A DNA stretch of 64,000 nucleotides from Salvator merianae. Lineage: Eukaryota; Chordata; Lepidosauria; Squamata; Teiidae. The translations under genes and the position numbers were made by a program. Under the pieces are notes generated by a model. It did not search any database. It was given only the letters and a program-made list of their open reading frames with translations, and was not told the DNA's origin. Where the stretch lies: NCBI GenBank assembly GCA_003586115.2, contig QVOM02000057.1, positions 5,385,666-5,449,665 on the forward strand, written 5' to 3'. Below, in pieces: positions 31,461 to 42,199 of the stretch (positions are counted from its first letter, which is position 1; each line of letters starts with the position of its first letter).

Positions 31461-32001
31461 GGGCTGTACCTTCTCAGGGCTCACCAGAGATAAAGAGCCC
31501 GAAGCTTTAATTTGGATCTATCGGTCGTATTTCCTTCCGCGTCCCCCGCAAGGCGGCCATTTTAGTTATGGCTGCCACTGCCCTCGGAATTCTGTTTAAT
31601 CCCACCGCCGCTTTTCCAGTCTCAAAAGCACGGATCACCACTTGACTGAGTGTCTCCAGTAATTTATTTTTATTTCTTTCTGTGCTCTCTGAATACAGCG
31701 TGGATTGGGTTAGGGGTCTATGTAGGTGTGTCTGTGTTAAAACCACCCTGGCATTGCGTGCGTGCGTGTGTTGTGTGGGGAACCCTGTAGCCTTTCTTGA
31801 GCGGAATAGAAGTGAATGGGGACCGGAGCTAAACTTGGTTGAAGAAAGTGATGGATGACGTAAAGGGGTTAAAAGTTGCAGAATTCCTCCCCCCCCCCAG
31901 ATATTGGGGTGTTAAAGGTGATGGGGAGGGTGAACCTCTCTTGTATCTCCCCAGGCACCCCGTGGACAACACGGTCCCCAATTTGGCTCGTCTAAGGACC
32001 C

Positions 32002-32007
32002 TTTATT
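32002..32007 (-). terminator. Probable polyadenylation signal of GNG3
   Basis: AATAAA on the minus strand, about 290 nt after the GNG3 stop; a short 3' UTR fits this small gene. Confidence 0.55.
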
Positions 32008-32299
32008 CGTATCTCTTGAAGAGGCTGGAATGTATATCTTATTTGTGCTCGGTCGAAGTGCGTGGAAAAGGTTGATCCTAGCCTTACAAAGGGGCGCTGC
32101 GTTGGGAACTGGTGTGGAAGAGGAGACCTCTGGATCTGCCCCCCACCCCATTCCAACCTCAAAGAGGGGCCCGGGGCCTCCGCCGCCACCCAAATCCCAC
32201 ACTGATTGGAGATGGGGGTCGCCTTGGGCAGGGAGGAGGAAAGATAAAGAGCCCGGGAGCCTCCTGGCCTTGAATGGGTGTCGAGGAAGAGCGGGCGAT

Positions 32300-34140
32300 T
32301 CAGAGTAAAGCACAAAAGAACTTCTTCTCTCGGAAGGGGTTTTCGGAAGTGGGCACCGGGGTGATAAGCGGGTCCTCGCAGGCGTGGGCATCACAGTAGG
32401 TCATCAGGTCTGCTGCGGCCTTGGAGACCTGTGGGCAAAGAAGACAGCGGTGCAGGGTTAGGAACTCCAGCCTAAGGTTCGGCTCGATGGCTTGCAGAGA
32501 CCCGTCTGCGTTGAGCTCAGGTTCGGCTCGAACTCCTGCAGAAATGTCCCCATTTCCCCAAGGATAGGAGGAGGTTTATAAGTTGGTTTGTTCTGTCCCA
32601 ACAAAATGCTTCCATTCATTTCCCACTCATTCATATATATTCCACATATTCAATTGCTCACAGTGGTGACTTTATTAATTCGTCATCTTTTCGATGGCTG
32701 ACATAATAGCAAAAGTTCCCTGGGCAGTATTAAAGTCTTAAATCCATCAGTTAAAATGTGATAAAGTACTACATCAAAACAGAGTAGGTGTATGAAAATA
32801 ATAAATTAAAGCCCCCCCCCCCCAAAAAAAGAGGATCAGATCTCGTTGGGGAAGTTGTTCCAGAGTCTGGGGGCCACCACTGACAAGGTCCTTTTCCTTG
32901 TGATTACTAGCTTTCTCATTTGTCAGGGGTGCAGGGAGCAGGGCTTCCACAGCAGATTCTAGGGTGTGGGTACAGATCTACCATGCCAGGTATTTGTTAA
33001 ATATTTCCCTCCCATTGTCTGTTTCCTGTAAGGTAGGGTTGGCAGAGAAGTTTTGGTTCCCCTGAACCTTGGCACCTTGAACCAGTCAACCTCTTGGCTT
33101 GCCGCTAGAGCTGGCCCTAGGCTGAACCAAACGGAGATTCAGACCCAGTAGCTCCAACCATTGCCTCAAACTTCAGTCTTTCTGCATTCCAAGAGTGAGG
33201 CGCTTTGCTACAGAACGATAGCAAACCCAATTGGACACTTCCTCCACACGGGGGCGCTTATGCATAACCTGTGAATCGTCTGCATTTAATACAAAAGGAT
33301 AGCAGAAAACCGTTTTCACTGCCTTATAGCTGCAGCGTTTTGAGGGGAAGGAAAAGTACTACAGGAAATCTGCAATTCCGGAACTCCTGAAAGGAGGGTG
33401 GGGCCGGGCATACACCTGCTGCTCCTTAAATTAGAACTCCCAGAGTCTGCAGGGAGTCTCCCATCAACCCCAGTCAGGCCTTGTCGGTGGTGGCCCCTTC
33501 CCTTTGGAATGCCCTCCCAGCTGCTATTTGTGAGGTGCCTCAACTTACAATTTACAGGCGCCTATTAAAGTCCTGGTTTTTTACACAGGCAAAAGCCTGT
33601 TTCTTCCCTAGCCCACTCAGTTTTTAATGCGTATTAACTTCTGTTTTAAACTTTGCTTTCATCCTTGTTTTTCATGCTTTGCAAATTGCTTTGAGGTTTT
33701 TTAAAAAATTGGAAACCCGTATTAAAAAAAAAAGGCTTAAATTAAAATAATAAATAATAACCACCAACCCGCCACACAAATCTGGGCAGGTAGCAGACAA
33801 CGCACCCCACCCTCTCTCAGAAGCAAGGTTCATGCAGGCTCCCCCACGGCACTACAGAGCTGTTTCACGCTGTTTTGCACACCCCTGCAAGGACCTTGTC
33901 GCATTTTGCACGCAGTCAGATTCTCACGACTCACTGACCCCAGTGCAGCCAAAACAGCAAGAACTGAAGTCCCAAGAGCATCTGTTAGGCAACCATTTCT
34001 GCACCCAGACTTTGCTTTCCGTCCGTTTCTGCTTTTCCTACCTTTATCCTGCACATGCTAGCTTCAATCTTCAGCTGTTCTACCATCTTCCGGGCTTGCC
34101 CGATACTCATGGTGTTGTTGACAGGGGTTTCACCCTTCAT
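32300..34140 (-). CDS. GNG3: GNG3, G protein subunit gamma 3
   Basis: Gamma subunit that pairs with G-beta at the inner face of the plasma membrane; GNG3 is the neuronal form. Coding exons on the minus strand: 34140-34042 (33 residues, [18 protein letters not shown]...) and 32428-32300 (42 residues plus stop), 75 residues in all, the length of human GNG3 and almost identical to it as recalled. The first half is the coiled-coil helix that binds G-beta ([13 protein letters not shown]); the C-terminus CALL is a CAAX box for geranylgeranylation, exposed as ..FFCALL. A splice acceptor (TTCTGCAG) stands seven bases before the ATG, ending at 34148, so a non-coding first exon lies upstream, not located. 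GNG3 points away from BSCL2 as in human. Confidence 0.97.
32640..32990 (-). repeat. L2/CR1-type LINE fragment in the GNG3 intron
   Basis: 'ttgttccagagtctggggg', 'ccaccactgacaaggtcct' and a preceding AT-rich 3' end with a C run at 32812-32823. Confidence 0.65.
33440..33745 (+). repeat. L2/CR1-type LINE 3' end in the GNG3 intron
   Basis: 'cggtggtggccccttccct', 'tggaatgccctcccagctg', 'attgctttgaggttttt' and a poly-A/AAT tail. Confidence 0.65.
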
Positions 34141-34444
34141 GAGGATCCTGCAGAAGAATTATGGAGTGGAAGACTTGGTATTTTTTTCTTCAAAAAACTG
34201 CTGAAAGTTCTCCATTACTAGACAGCCGTTCCTCAATATCCATAGTTCGAATGTCTGTGATATTTCGTGTATTTGCAAATGGATTGCCATAAAGTGTTTG
34301 CATATTTTGGTCAGCACCAGAGATAGTCAGCTTTCCACATTTTCTTCAGGTTCTGTTTTGCTTCAAATGCCTAACTTTGGTTAGTTCAGAGTTTCTGGCC
34401 CTTTTTACAGCACTTAATTCAGGTACTTCTATCTTAGAAAATAA

Positions 34445-34857
34445 GGACAGAAGAGGAGCCCTGATGGATCAGGCTGTGACCCATCTAGTCCAGCATCCTG
34501 TCTCCCACAGTGGCCCACCAATCACTTCTGGGCATCTTAAGCAGAAGATGAAGGCAAAACCTTCACCTGTTCTCCACTCCCTGCAAATGGCCTTCAGAGG
34601 CATCCTGCCTGTCTCTCCAACCTGGAGGTGGTACCTGGGCATCCATTCGAGTAGCCATTGATACACCTGTCCTCCAAGAATTAAGAGGAACCCTGCTGGA
34701 TCAGGCCATGGCCCACCTGGTCCAGCATCCTGTCTCACACAGTGCCCCACCAAGTGCTTCTGGGCATCTCTGGCAGAAGACGAAGGCAAAACCTTCACCT
34801 GCTCTCCACTCCCTGCAAATGGACTTCCGAGGCATCCTGCCTGTCTCTCCACCCTAG
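34445..34857 (-). repeat. CR1/L3-type LINE 3' end, head-to-tail dimer
   Basis: Two reverse copies, spaced about 233 bp, joined at 'cctgtcctccaagaattaa'. Lies about 300 bp upstream of the GNG3 coding start. Confidence 0.75.
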
Positions 34858-35107
34858 ACCACACCAGCGTGTGGAAGGGAGGCTCCTAATATACTTGTTG
34901 GTCCAATATTCCAGGCAGTGCAGAGCTGCCCAATATTTCCCTGCATCGTTGTTTAAAATGAAAGCAAGAAGCAGGTCCAGAGCCCTGTAATCAAATCAAC
35001 AAATATAGGTGATTCTACCTCTGAAATGTTTAATTGTGGCCCTCCAGGTGCTCCTGAACTACAATTCCCATCATTCAGTTCTCAGAATTCTGTGCTGCTG
35101 CCTCGGC

Positions 35108-35410
35108 CCTGCAATTCCCCCTTCTATGCAGCTGTTAAAGGTACAGAAGCCCTGCAATTCTCTAATCTATGCTACTATTAAAGGTACAGGAGCCCTGCAA
35201 TTCTCTAATCTATGCTACTATTAAAGGTACAGGAGCCCTGCAATTATTTCAGGCAGCTGTTAAAGGTGCAGGAGCCCAGCAAATTCTTCCTCTGTGAAAG
35301 AGGCAGGGACCTTGCAAATTTCTCTTCTGTGCCACCATTAAAGGTGCAGGTGCTCTGGAATCCCTTCTTCCATGCAACTCTGAAAGGGGTGGTAGCCCTG
35401 TCCTCCTTTC
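35108..35410. repeat. Minisatellite, unit about 43-46 bp
   Basis: Six to seven tandem units built on 'ttaaaggtacaggagccct' and 'gcaattctctaatctatgc'. The two central units (about 35145-35235) are virtually identical and the outer ones increasingly diverged. No gene overlaps it. Confidence 0.85.
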
Positions 35411-38400
35411 CATCTGGCTGTGGGGAGTCCCACGCCATCTGGAGACAAGTAAGTTTCCCTAATACACAACCAGTCACCCTCTTAAACCGGCTTCAAAGCC
35501 TCACGTATGAAGCGCAAAGTAGCTCATATAATTTCCCGTGGGGCCACAACCTGCGTGCAACGCACAAGTGCAGCCACCACTGGGCGACACTGCCTTTTTG
35601 ACGGGGCCCTCGTGCAATCAGAGAAGGTCCAGTAGCTACTACAGCTGCTCCTCTGGCCCAGGCACACCCAGGGGTGCTGCCTGCCACCTGAGCTTGGTGC
35701 CTGGGGCCCAAAACATGTGCAGAGAGCAATAGGAACCCCATCTTGGTTTCTCTGCCAGTGTCCCATTCCAGCCCACCTTCGTGCCTGGGATGCTGTGCCC
35801 ACACCAAAGTGCACCAGTGCTGCTGTTCCCGCAAATATCAGTGCCCAGCCACAAAGTCTATCCAGCTGCAGCGATGGACGGATCCATGCCCCACCCCTTG
35901 GCTGCACATCTCTCTCTCTGTCTCTCTCCTACCGTATTCCCCTTTACGCTAGCTGCAAATGATAAAGCAACAGAGACACTGATGGTGGGCACGGAGTCAT
36001 TAAAAACCAGCCAACCAACGGAAGCGCATTCCCAAGGGGAGGCAGCCCTGAAGCCCCCCCCCCGGCTGATCTGTCACCAGCATCCGTCTCTTTGCTGCTC
36101 CCCCCCGCCCCCACCCTGTTCCCAGTCTCCCCCTTCCCCTTCCCCAACAAGCTGGAGAGATGAAGACGAATCCTTTCATCTTCAGTGTGCAAACAGTATG
36201 CCTCCTTCCCCCCAAAACACCCACCCCTCTATGCCCCCCTTTTAAGGCAGGATTTAGGATTCTGCCCTGCATGGGGGAGGGGGAACGGTGTTGTCTCCAT
36301 TTCCTCTATACCCCATTTTCCCCCCATCTTCTCTTTCCACGGTACTGACCTTGGTGGTGGGTCTCTGCTGGAAGTAAAGCAATGGAGGGAAAATGTGGTG
36401 GGTGGTGTATTTCTCCCTCCCCCTTGCTTGGATGATCTGGCTCAGCGTGGATTCTCGCACCCTGTCCCCACCGGGCCTTGGGAAGCAGAGGAAGGGTCCT
36501 TTACAGCATCCACCTGCTGGGTCCCACCTCCGCCACGCTGGGATGCAGGATAATTCAATGGAATGGACTAGTTGGGTCCCTTTCCAAGATGCTCCAACAA
36601 GGCACTTAAGGCTGGGACCAAACCATCTCTGCGACGGGGGGGGGGAGGGTGAAGGTACACACTTCCAAAATTGGCACCCCTTCTAAGCCAGCTTTTGTCC
36701 TAGCTTGAAAAATTAGGAGAGCCACAGGGATGTGTGTGTGTCTGTGATGAGGGAGTCATGGAGAAAAAGGCCAGTGAGAAAACACTGTCCACCAGAGAAA
36801 GGGGTTTTTGGCCTAGCGCCCCCCTCCCATAAATCCAGTAGTATGGGCACGTAAGAGCTGCAGTGCTTTTAGAAGCAGCATCTCCCTTTCATTTGGAAAT
36901 CTGACATCAAGACTCTGCCTACTTTCCCCCCCTTCCTCTCATTCTTTGCCCCACCCTTTCAGACAGGCATTATATCAGGTACCAAAATTGCTTCTTGTCT
37001 TGAGGCACCTTGAGATGCTTGATGCCTATATACGTGGAATGGCATGGCACAATGGAAAGCTTTTTTTCTCTCAGCTCTTCGTGACAAAGCATTCTTTGGC
37101 ACTCAGAATTCTGGGCTTCAAAAGCAGTTGCAAAACCCACTCACTTTCATACTCCAGCACAAAAGGAATCTAGGCACGCCATCCATTTTAACCTTCCTAG
37201 AATCACTCCTTTCTCTACATTTTGTCTCCCTGTCTCTTCTCCATCTGTTGCTGTTGAAAATTCAGATTCTAAACACTTTGGGGCAGAGACCTGTCCTTCT
37301 GTGTTTCTATTTATTTATTTATTTATTTACTAGATTTCTGTAGTTGAGCAGCTCCTACTAAAAAAGAATTAAAATATACTAATTCCTCCCCATATGCACA
37401 AGAACACAATATATAAACACATTGTAACTAAAAACATACTAAATAAAATAAGACAATGATTATTGGTGTCGAAAGCACTGTATGTATTTCTAGTGCATTG
37501 ATCATTTATATGGGTATCAGGCAATGAATCAAATCTTATCCAGTGAACCATCTATAATCCCCGGTAATCGATCGATCGATCGATCAGTCGACTCATTGAT
37601 TTAACAGTTATATGGTTGCAGATTTTAGTTCTTACCAACCAGGTTGCTTACATCTGAGCATTTGAAATCTCAAACATCTGGCAAGAACCAGGTTGGTACC
37701 CATTTTAATATCATTCGGCCCTTTGGTTGAGGTGCAGGCATATAAATAAAATAGTTCATCAATAAATATTATGCATGCTTAGCCATGAATAGATCTGCAT
37801 TTGTGAGAAAGAAAGCACAGTCTGCTTATTTTTAGACAATAGCCATAGTCATCTTATCTGGCACCATTGCATTATATCAGTTTTTGTATTTTTTATATTA
37901 AAATTACTATCTTTTAAATAAACTGTCGGACAAACTAGAAACCACTTTTAAGTTAATCAATAGATCTGTAATAGAAAATGACTAATACCCTTAAATTTAA
38001 TCATGTTTCCATGAAATAATGTCTGTATTTTGGGATTAATGTTCCCAAAGGCCCCCTTTGCTTCTAGCAAAATCTGGATTCAATAGTAGTTACCCCCTGG
38101 CATGAAAAGAGGAACTGAAATTCCAGCTTATCTTTGTATTGTAAAGGATGAGCCCATCTTATTATAATTAACTTGCTGTCTCAATATTTAACATTTTTCT
38201 TGTGATGAGTTAACCTCAAGCAGCAGATGCTCTTCTAGTGTGAACTTTTAGTTTAGTTTTACATTGAGTTACACGCTAAAACCCTTTAACACCCTAACTA
38301 AGAATGGGAGTGAGTGAACTCCCATAAACATTCTCCTAAGTAGGCATATAAGGTACCACAGAAGAAGAAATGAATAATGTTGATTCAGTTCCATATGCAT

Positions 38401-39240
38401 TAGAAATATGTGCTGGTTTAAAAATACCTAAGCAGGGTTGAACCATGTTAATATGTGGATGGTAGACCACAAGGAAATCCCAGAGCTTTAGGCTATATTG
38501 AGAAGTTGAGAAAGACCCCAGCAGACACTTACAAATTACTTGCATACTGTTGCCAACAAAACTTCATGGGTATGTCCAGTTTGGGTTGAGGGCCTCTTTA
38601 ACTTTACCATTATATCTGCCTGGACTTTCAAAAAAAAAAAAAAAGAATATAAACAAGGCCATGGTCTTCACAAACTACACGGTGTGCACCCAATATAATC
38701 CTCCTCTGAAGTCAGCTCTAGATTTAAACATGATCGTTGAATGGATAGAAAAAACAAGCATATCTCCTCCAAATAAAATAAAACTTCTAAATTGAATATC
38801 ACATCTGGCTACAGCTGAGCCCTAAACAAAAGTGCATTTTCTAGCATTTAAAATGCTGCGTCTCAGTCTGGGGAGGGAGGCATATACCAGTCTGGGGAGG
38901 GAGGCATATCCCCCCCCATCCCGAGTGAAGCGTGAAAGTTGTAGGGCAGAGTGTGAGGCGAATCTACATGAATACAAATTAAGAACATAAAAAAAGTATT
39001 GCAAAGTGGGTGGGTACTGGGGTTGTTGGCAGCTCAGTTCTCTAATTAATTTTACTGTTGTAGTGCACCTATTCTTTTATAATTTTCTTTTAATTAAGAG
39101 TCGCTTTACCTTTTCTGCCCTGGGAAAATTTGTGCTTCTTTTATGCTGTCCTTTAGAAACGTGTATGTGCCTGTTTTAGTTTTAGATGCTTTCCAGGGCC
39201 AGAGCTGTATACAGAAAGGCAATTAAAGATTTATTGCTAG
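35411..39240. other. GNG3-BSCL2 spacer, no gene seen
   Basis: The left part (35400-36700) is pyrimidine-rich with several poly-C runs and may contain the non-coding first exon of GNG3, which I could not place. From about 37280 to 39240 the sequence is AT-rich, with no recognisable exon and no clear repeat family. A (ATCG)n run lies at 37566-37586 and a (GAT)7 run at 39246-39266. Confidence 0.4.
37566..37586. repeat. (ATCG)n self-complementary microsatellite
   Basis: Five consecutive ATCG/GATC units after 'ccccggta'; each unit is its own reverse complement. Confidence 0.85.
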
Positions 39241-39479
39241 CATATGATGATGATGATGATGATGATAGTATTTCGGCTCCTCAAACCCCTTCCCCACGTC
39301 ATCCTCCACTTTTAGGGCCTTCTCTTCACTTTCTAGTTTTATTTTGCTTTATCAGCTGCTAGTCTAATATGTGTCTTTTCTATGTGGGCCACCAGAGACC
39401 TTCAGGTGAAGGGCAGGATATAAATGGTGAAGAAGGGATGCCAAGTTATCTCAGCGCAAAACATGAGGAGCTTGGCGGC

Positions 39480-39900
39480 GAAAGGAATCCAGAAAGCTTA
39501 GCATCCCCTCAGTGAACGGCGCCGAACAGGAGCCGAGCCAAGGGCTGGTCCAGCCTTGCCGCTGATGCTGCGGTTCGGTCTCCGTGGCAACGGGAGGCAC
39601 GCACGCACGCACACAGGCGGCCGGCCGGGCCAGCAGCAGCATCCTTCGCCCCACCACGTGACTAGAAGATGCTCGTAGCTAGCCGGCAGCGCTTTCAAAA
39701 GCGGCCCGCCTCGGATTGGGGGGCCGTCCCTCCAGCAGGCCTTGCAAAGGCGGAGCCAAATCCGGAAGAGGTCGTGCCAGAGCCAGAATTTGGAGAAGCA
39801 GGAGCAGTGAGGAAAGGAGGGGGACGGAGGAGGAGGAGGAGGAGTCCAAGTCGGCGTTGGAAGGAACCACATCAGGTGTTTTAGTTCGCGCATCCCCCGG
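39480..39900. promoter_or_regulatory. CpG island, probable BSCL2 and/or GNG3 promoter
   Basis: Sharp change to CpG-dense sequence inside an AT-rich spacer. Visible sites: E-box CACGTG in ACCACGTGAC (39655-39660), an inverted CCAAT box (GATTGG, about 39714), and a GGCAAC half X-box (about 39587). It sits 2.3 kb before the seipin ATG and 5.3 kb from the GNG3 coding start; a non-coding first exon is likely but its borders are not clear. Confidence 0.5.
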
Positions 39901-39924
39901 TAGTACGTACCACCACTTTTGGGG

Positions 39925-40125
39925 ATGGGACCCAGGCGTCCGAGAGATCCTTATGTCCTCCTCCCCCCATCTTCAGATGGGGCCAGGACCTAGGTGTCTT
40001 CGGCGCTGTTTCCTACCCTCCCACCCCTGCTGGGACTGGAACCCGAGTCTTAAATTGTTCTCAAGCCCCCCCCCCCCGACCTCGCCCAGACTAAGTCTGG
40101 AACCCAGGCGTCCGGGGTTTCTTCT
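39925..40125. repeat. Degenerate CCCAGGCGTCCGG minisatellite
   Basis: 'gggacccaggcgtccgaga', 'ccaggacctaggtgtcttc', 'tggaacccgagtctta' and 'ggaacccaggcgtccgggg', each followed by a pyrimidine-rich stretch; about four units of 60-90 bp next to the CpG island. Confidence 0.55.
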
Positions 40126-42059
40126 TTATGCCCCCCTCGAGTTGGGACTTTCTCAGTTTAAGCGTTCGTCTACCCGCCCATCCCGCAAGCTAGAACGCTA
40201 GCGTCCAATTATTCATTTATTATTATTCATTTATTGTCTCCCTCCCGAGTTAGGAATGAAATTGCCGCACCTTGGTTTGTGTATTTTATCCCTTGCAATC
40301 TCCTCTCTTGGAACTGAGACCAGGAATCTCCCCCACATTTGCCCCCTCCCCCAAAAAAATATCTCAATTTTTGGCTGGTTTTTTCTCCTGTGCCAAGTGA
40401 GTGAGTTTCTAATAGTCTTTCCTAATTCCCTATTCTTGTTTCTTTGCCGGGCTGTGGGTGTTTGTGATCATTTGATTCTTTCCAAACATACCTCTGAACT
40501 ATCACACCCTTCTGTCGTAACACAGATGACTTTTACCCCCTTTCCACAACAATTTTTTTCTTGGGAAAATATATATATAAACTTTGACTGGCTTTGGTGA
40601 TGCACTGCTTTAAAAATAGAATCAAAGCATGTTTCTACACTGTGTTTGTTTAAAATACATAATTCTGAGTTGAGAATTGGGGCAAATGTGATGAAGGCAG
40701 TCTTTGTAGCTGTGGGAATTATTAGAAGTTGATTAGATCAGAAATGGCAAGCAGAAGGCAATTTGTCAGTGATGGTTGTGAGTAGTTACGAAATATAACC
40801 GCAGCAGGAAAAGGCAAGTCATTCTGTCACATTGATTTGCATGAATAGCGTGTATGTTTTTAATAGATATATTTATCCAACATTTTCTCTAATGCGGTCT
40901 TCCATTTTATCCTCATACCACTTGTGTGGAGTAGGCTAAGCCGGAGAGGTAGATAAATAGACGGAGGTCAGTGCCTGAACAAGGATTAGATTCCAAGCCT
41001 CAGTGTTTCCTAGCTGCGAAATGGGACTTCATGTTGCTAGCACTTGCTGTTTAAAATATTAAAGAAAAGAAGAAAGAAATCATTTGCTCTTTTGCTGGTT
41101 TCTTATCTCCCAACTGATAACAGACCTTGTGTGCAAATAAATGGACTAATTTATTTCAAACCAAAATTTTCTGTTACAGTATCTTACACAGTCTGCAGTC
41201 TGGGAAAAGAGAGAAAGGGATCTGTTTTCCCAGATAACAGACTTGATAATTTAAAATTTTGGTTTGATCTTGTGTGTGAACATCCAGATAGCAAGAATAT
41301 GGATAACGGAGGATGTCTGTATTGTGTTTCTGAGTGTGGCGAAGCAGGGAAAGAGTTTAACTTGGCGTTCTCTCTGATATACCAGTTTTGCGTATGGAAG
41401 GACTTCAGTGTGGGCCAGAAGCATTCTTCAGCTGCTAGCTGCAGTCAGAAACCCGGCCACCCAAATTAATTGGGAAAGAACTAGGCCAGAGGAGAAACTC
41501 TGGAGTTGGAACTCCTCCATTTCATTCCATATCACTGTAGTGCCTTTTTAAAAAAGTCCTTTTGTCACCCAGTAATTCAGTTAATCCTTGTGCAATCTTC
41601 TGAATTTTCTCTTGGTGTATAAACTCCCTTTGGTTGCTATCTTTCATTTTTAGATTAAAATGAACTTCGCTTTGTGCTCAGATGCTTTCTGAAATGTCTT
41701 CTGTTTCCTTTGCGTGCTGACACACGTCTGCAGCCTGGGTTGTATTTGATGATGACCCTGCGTTTCTCTCTATGTCTGTCTCCCCTAGGCTCCATCCAGA
41801 CACAGGGTGGCCAAAACTGCAGACTGCCGGATTCCCAAGAGAAGCGTATGCCAGGCGGGGCGGCTTCCTCACCCGCTATGGCCTGGAGTCACTGACTTTT
41901 AGGCCGTGCTCTCTCTCTCTCTTTTTCCCATGGATATAAACAACCTCCAGAAAGTCAAGAGGCGCAGCAGACAGGGCAGCATGCGAACCAGGAGCCAGAG
42001 TTTATTCCCTGAGTAGGAGCCTCGTTGCTGTCCAGCTGGAATCGAGGGAGTTTTTTTGA

Positions 42060-42199
42060 CTGTCCAGTTTGCCTAAGGAACTCTTACTACACTGCAGTGC
42101 CACTGCAAAGGGTCCGCAGTTCAGTCCGTCGGGCCGGAGGATTGTTCGCCGGTTGGTTCGGTTCCCCCCGGGCGCTCGTGGTTTCATCCTTCGGGCACC
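42060..42199 (+). promoter_or_regulatory. 5' UTR / proximal promoter of BSCL2
   Basis: CpG-rich sequence directly before the seipin ATG, with 'ggttggttcggttcccccc' and context CACCATGGCG, a good Kozak match. It could be a transcription start of its own or the 3' part of a longer leader spliced from 39480-39900. Confidence 0.45.

Noticed and set aside
41044..41469. 141-codon open frame in an AT-rich area upstream of BSCL2
   Set aside because: No similarity to a known protein that I can see and no promoter or splice context; kept as chance, although its length in AT-rich DNA is mildly unusual.
41787..41802. GGCTCCATCCAGAC, one base from the MITE end
   Set aside because: No AT-rich core or second arm follows, so it is treated as chance similarity.
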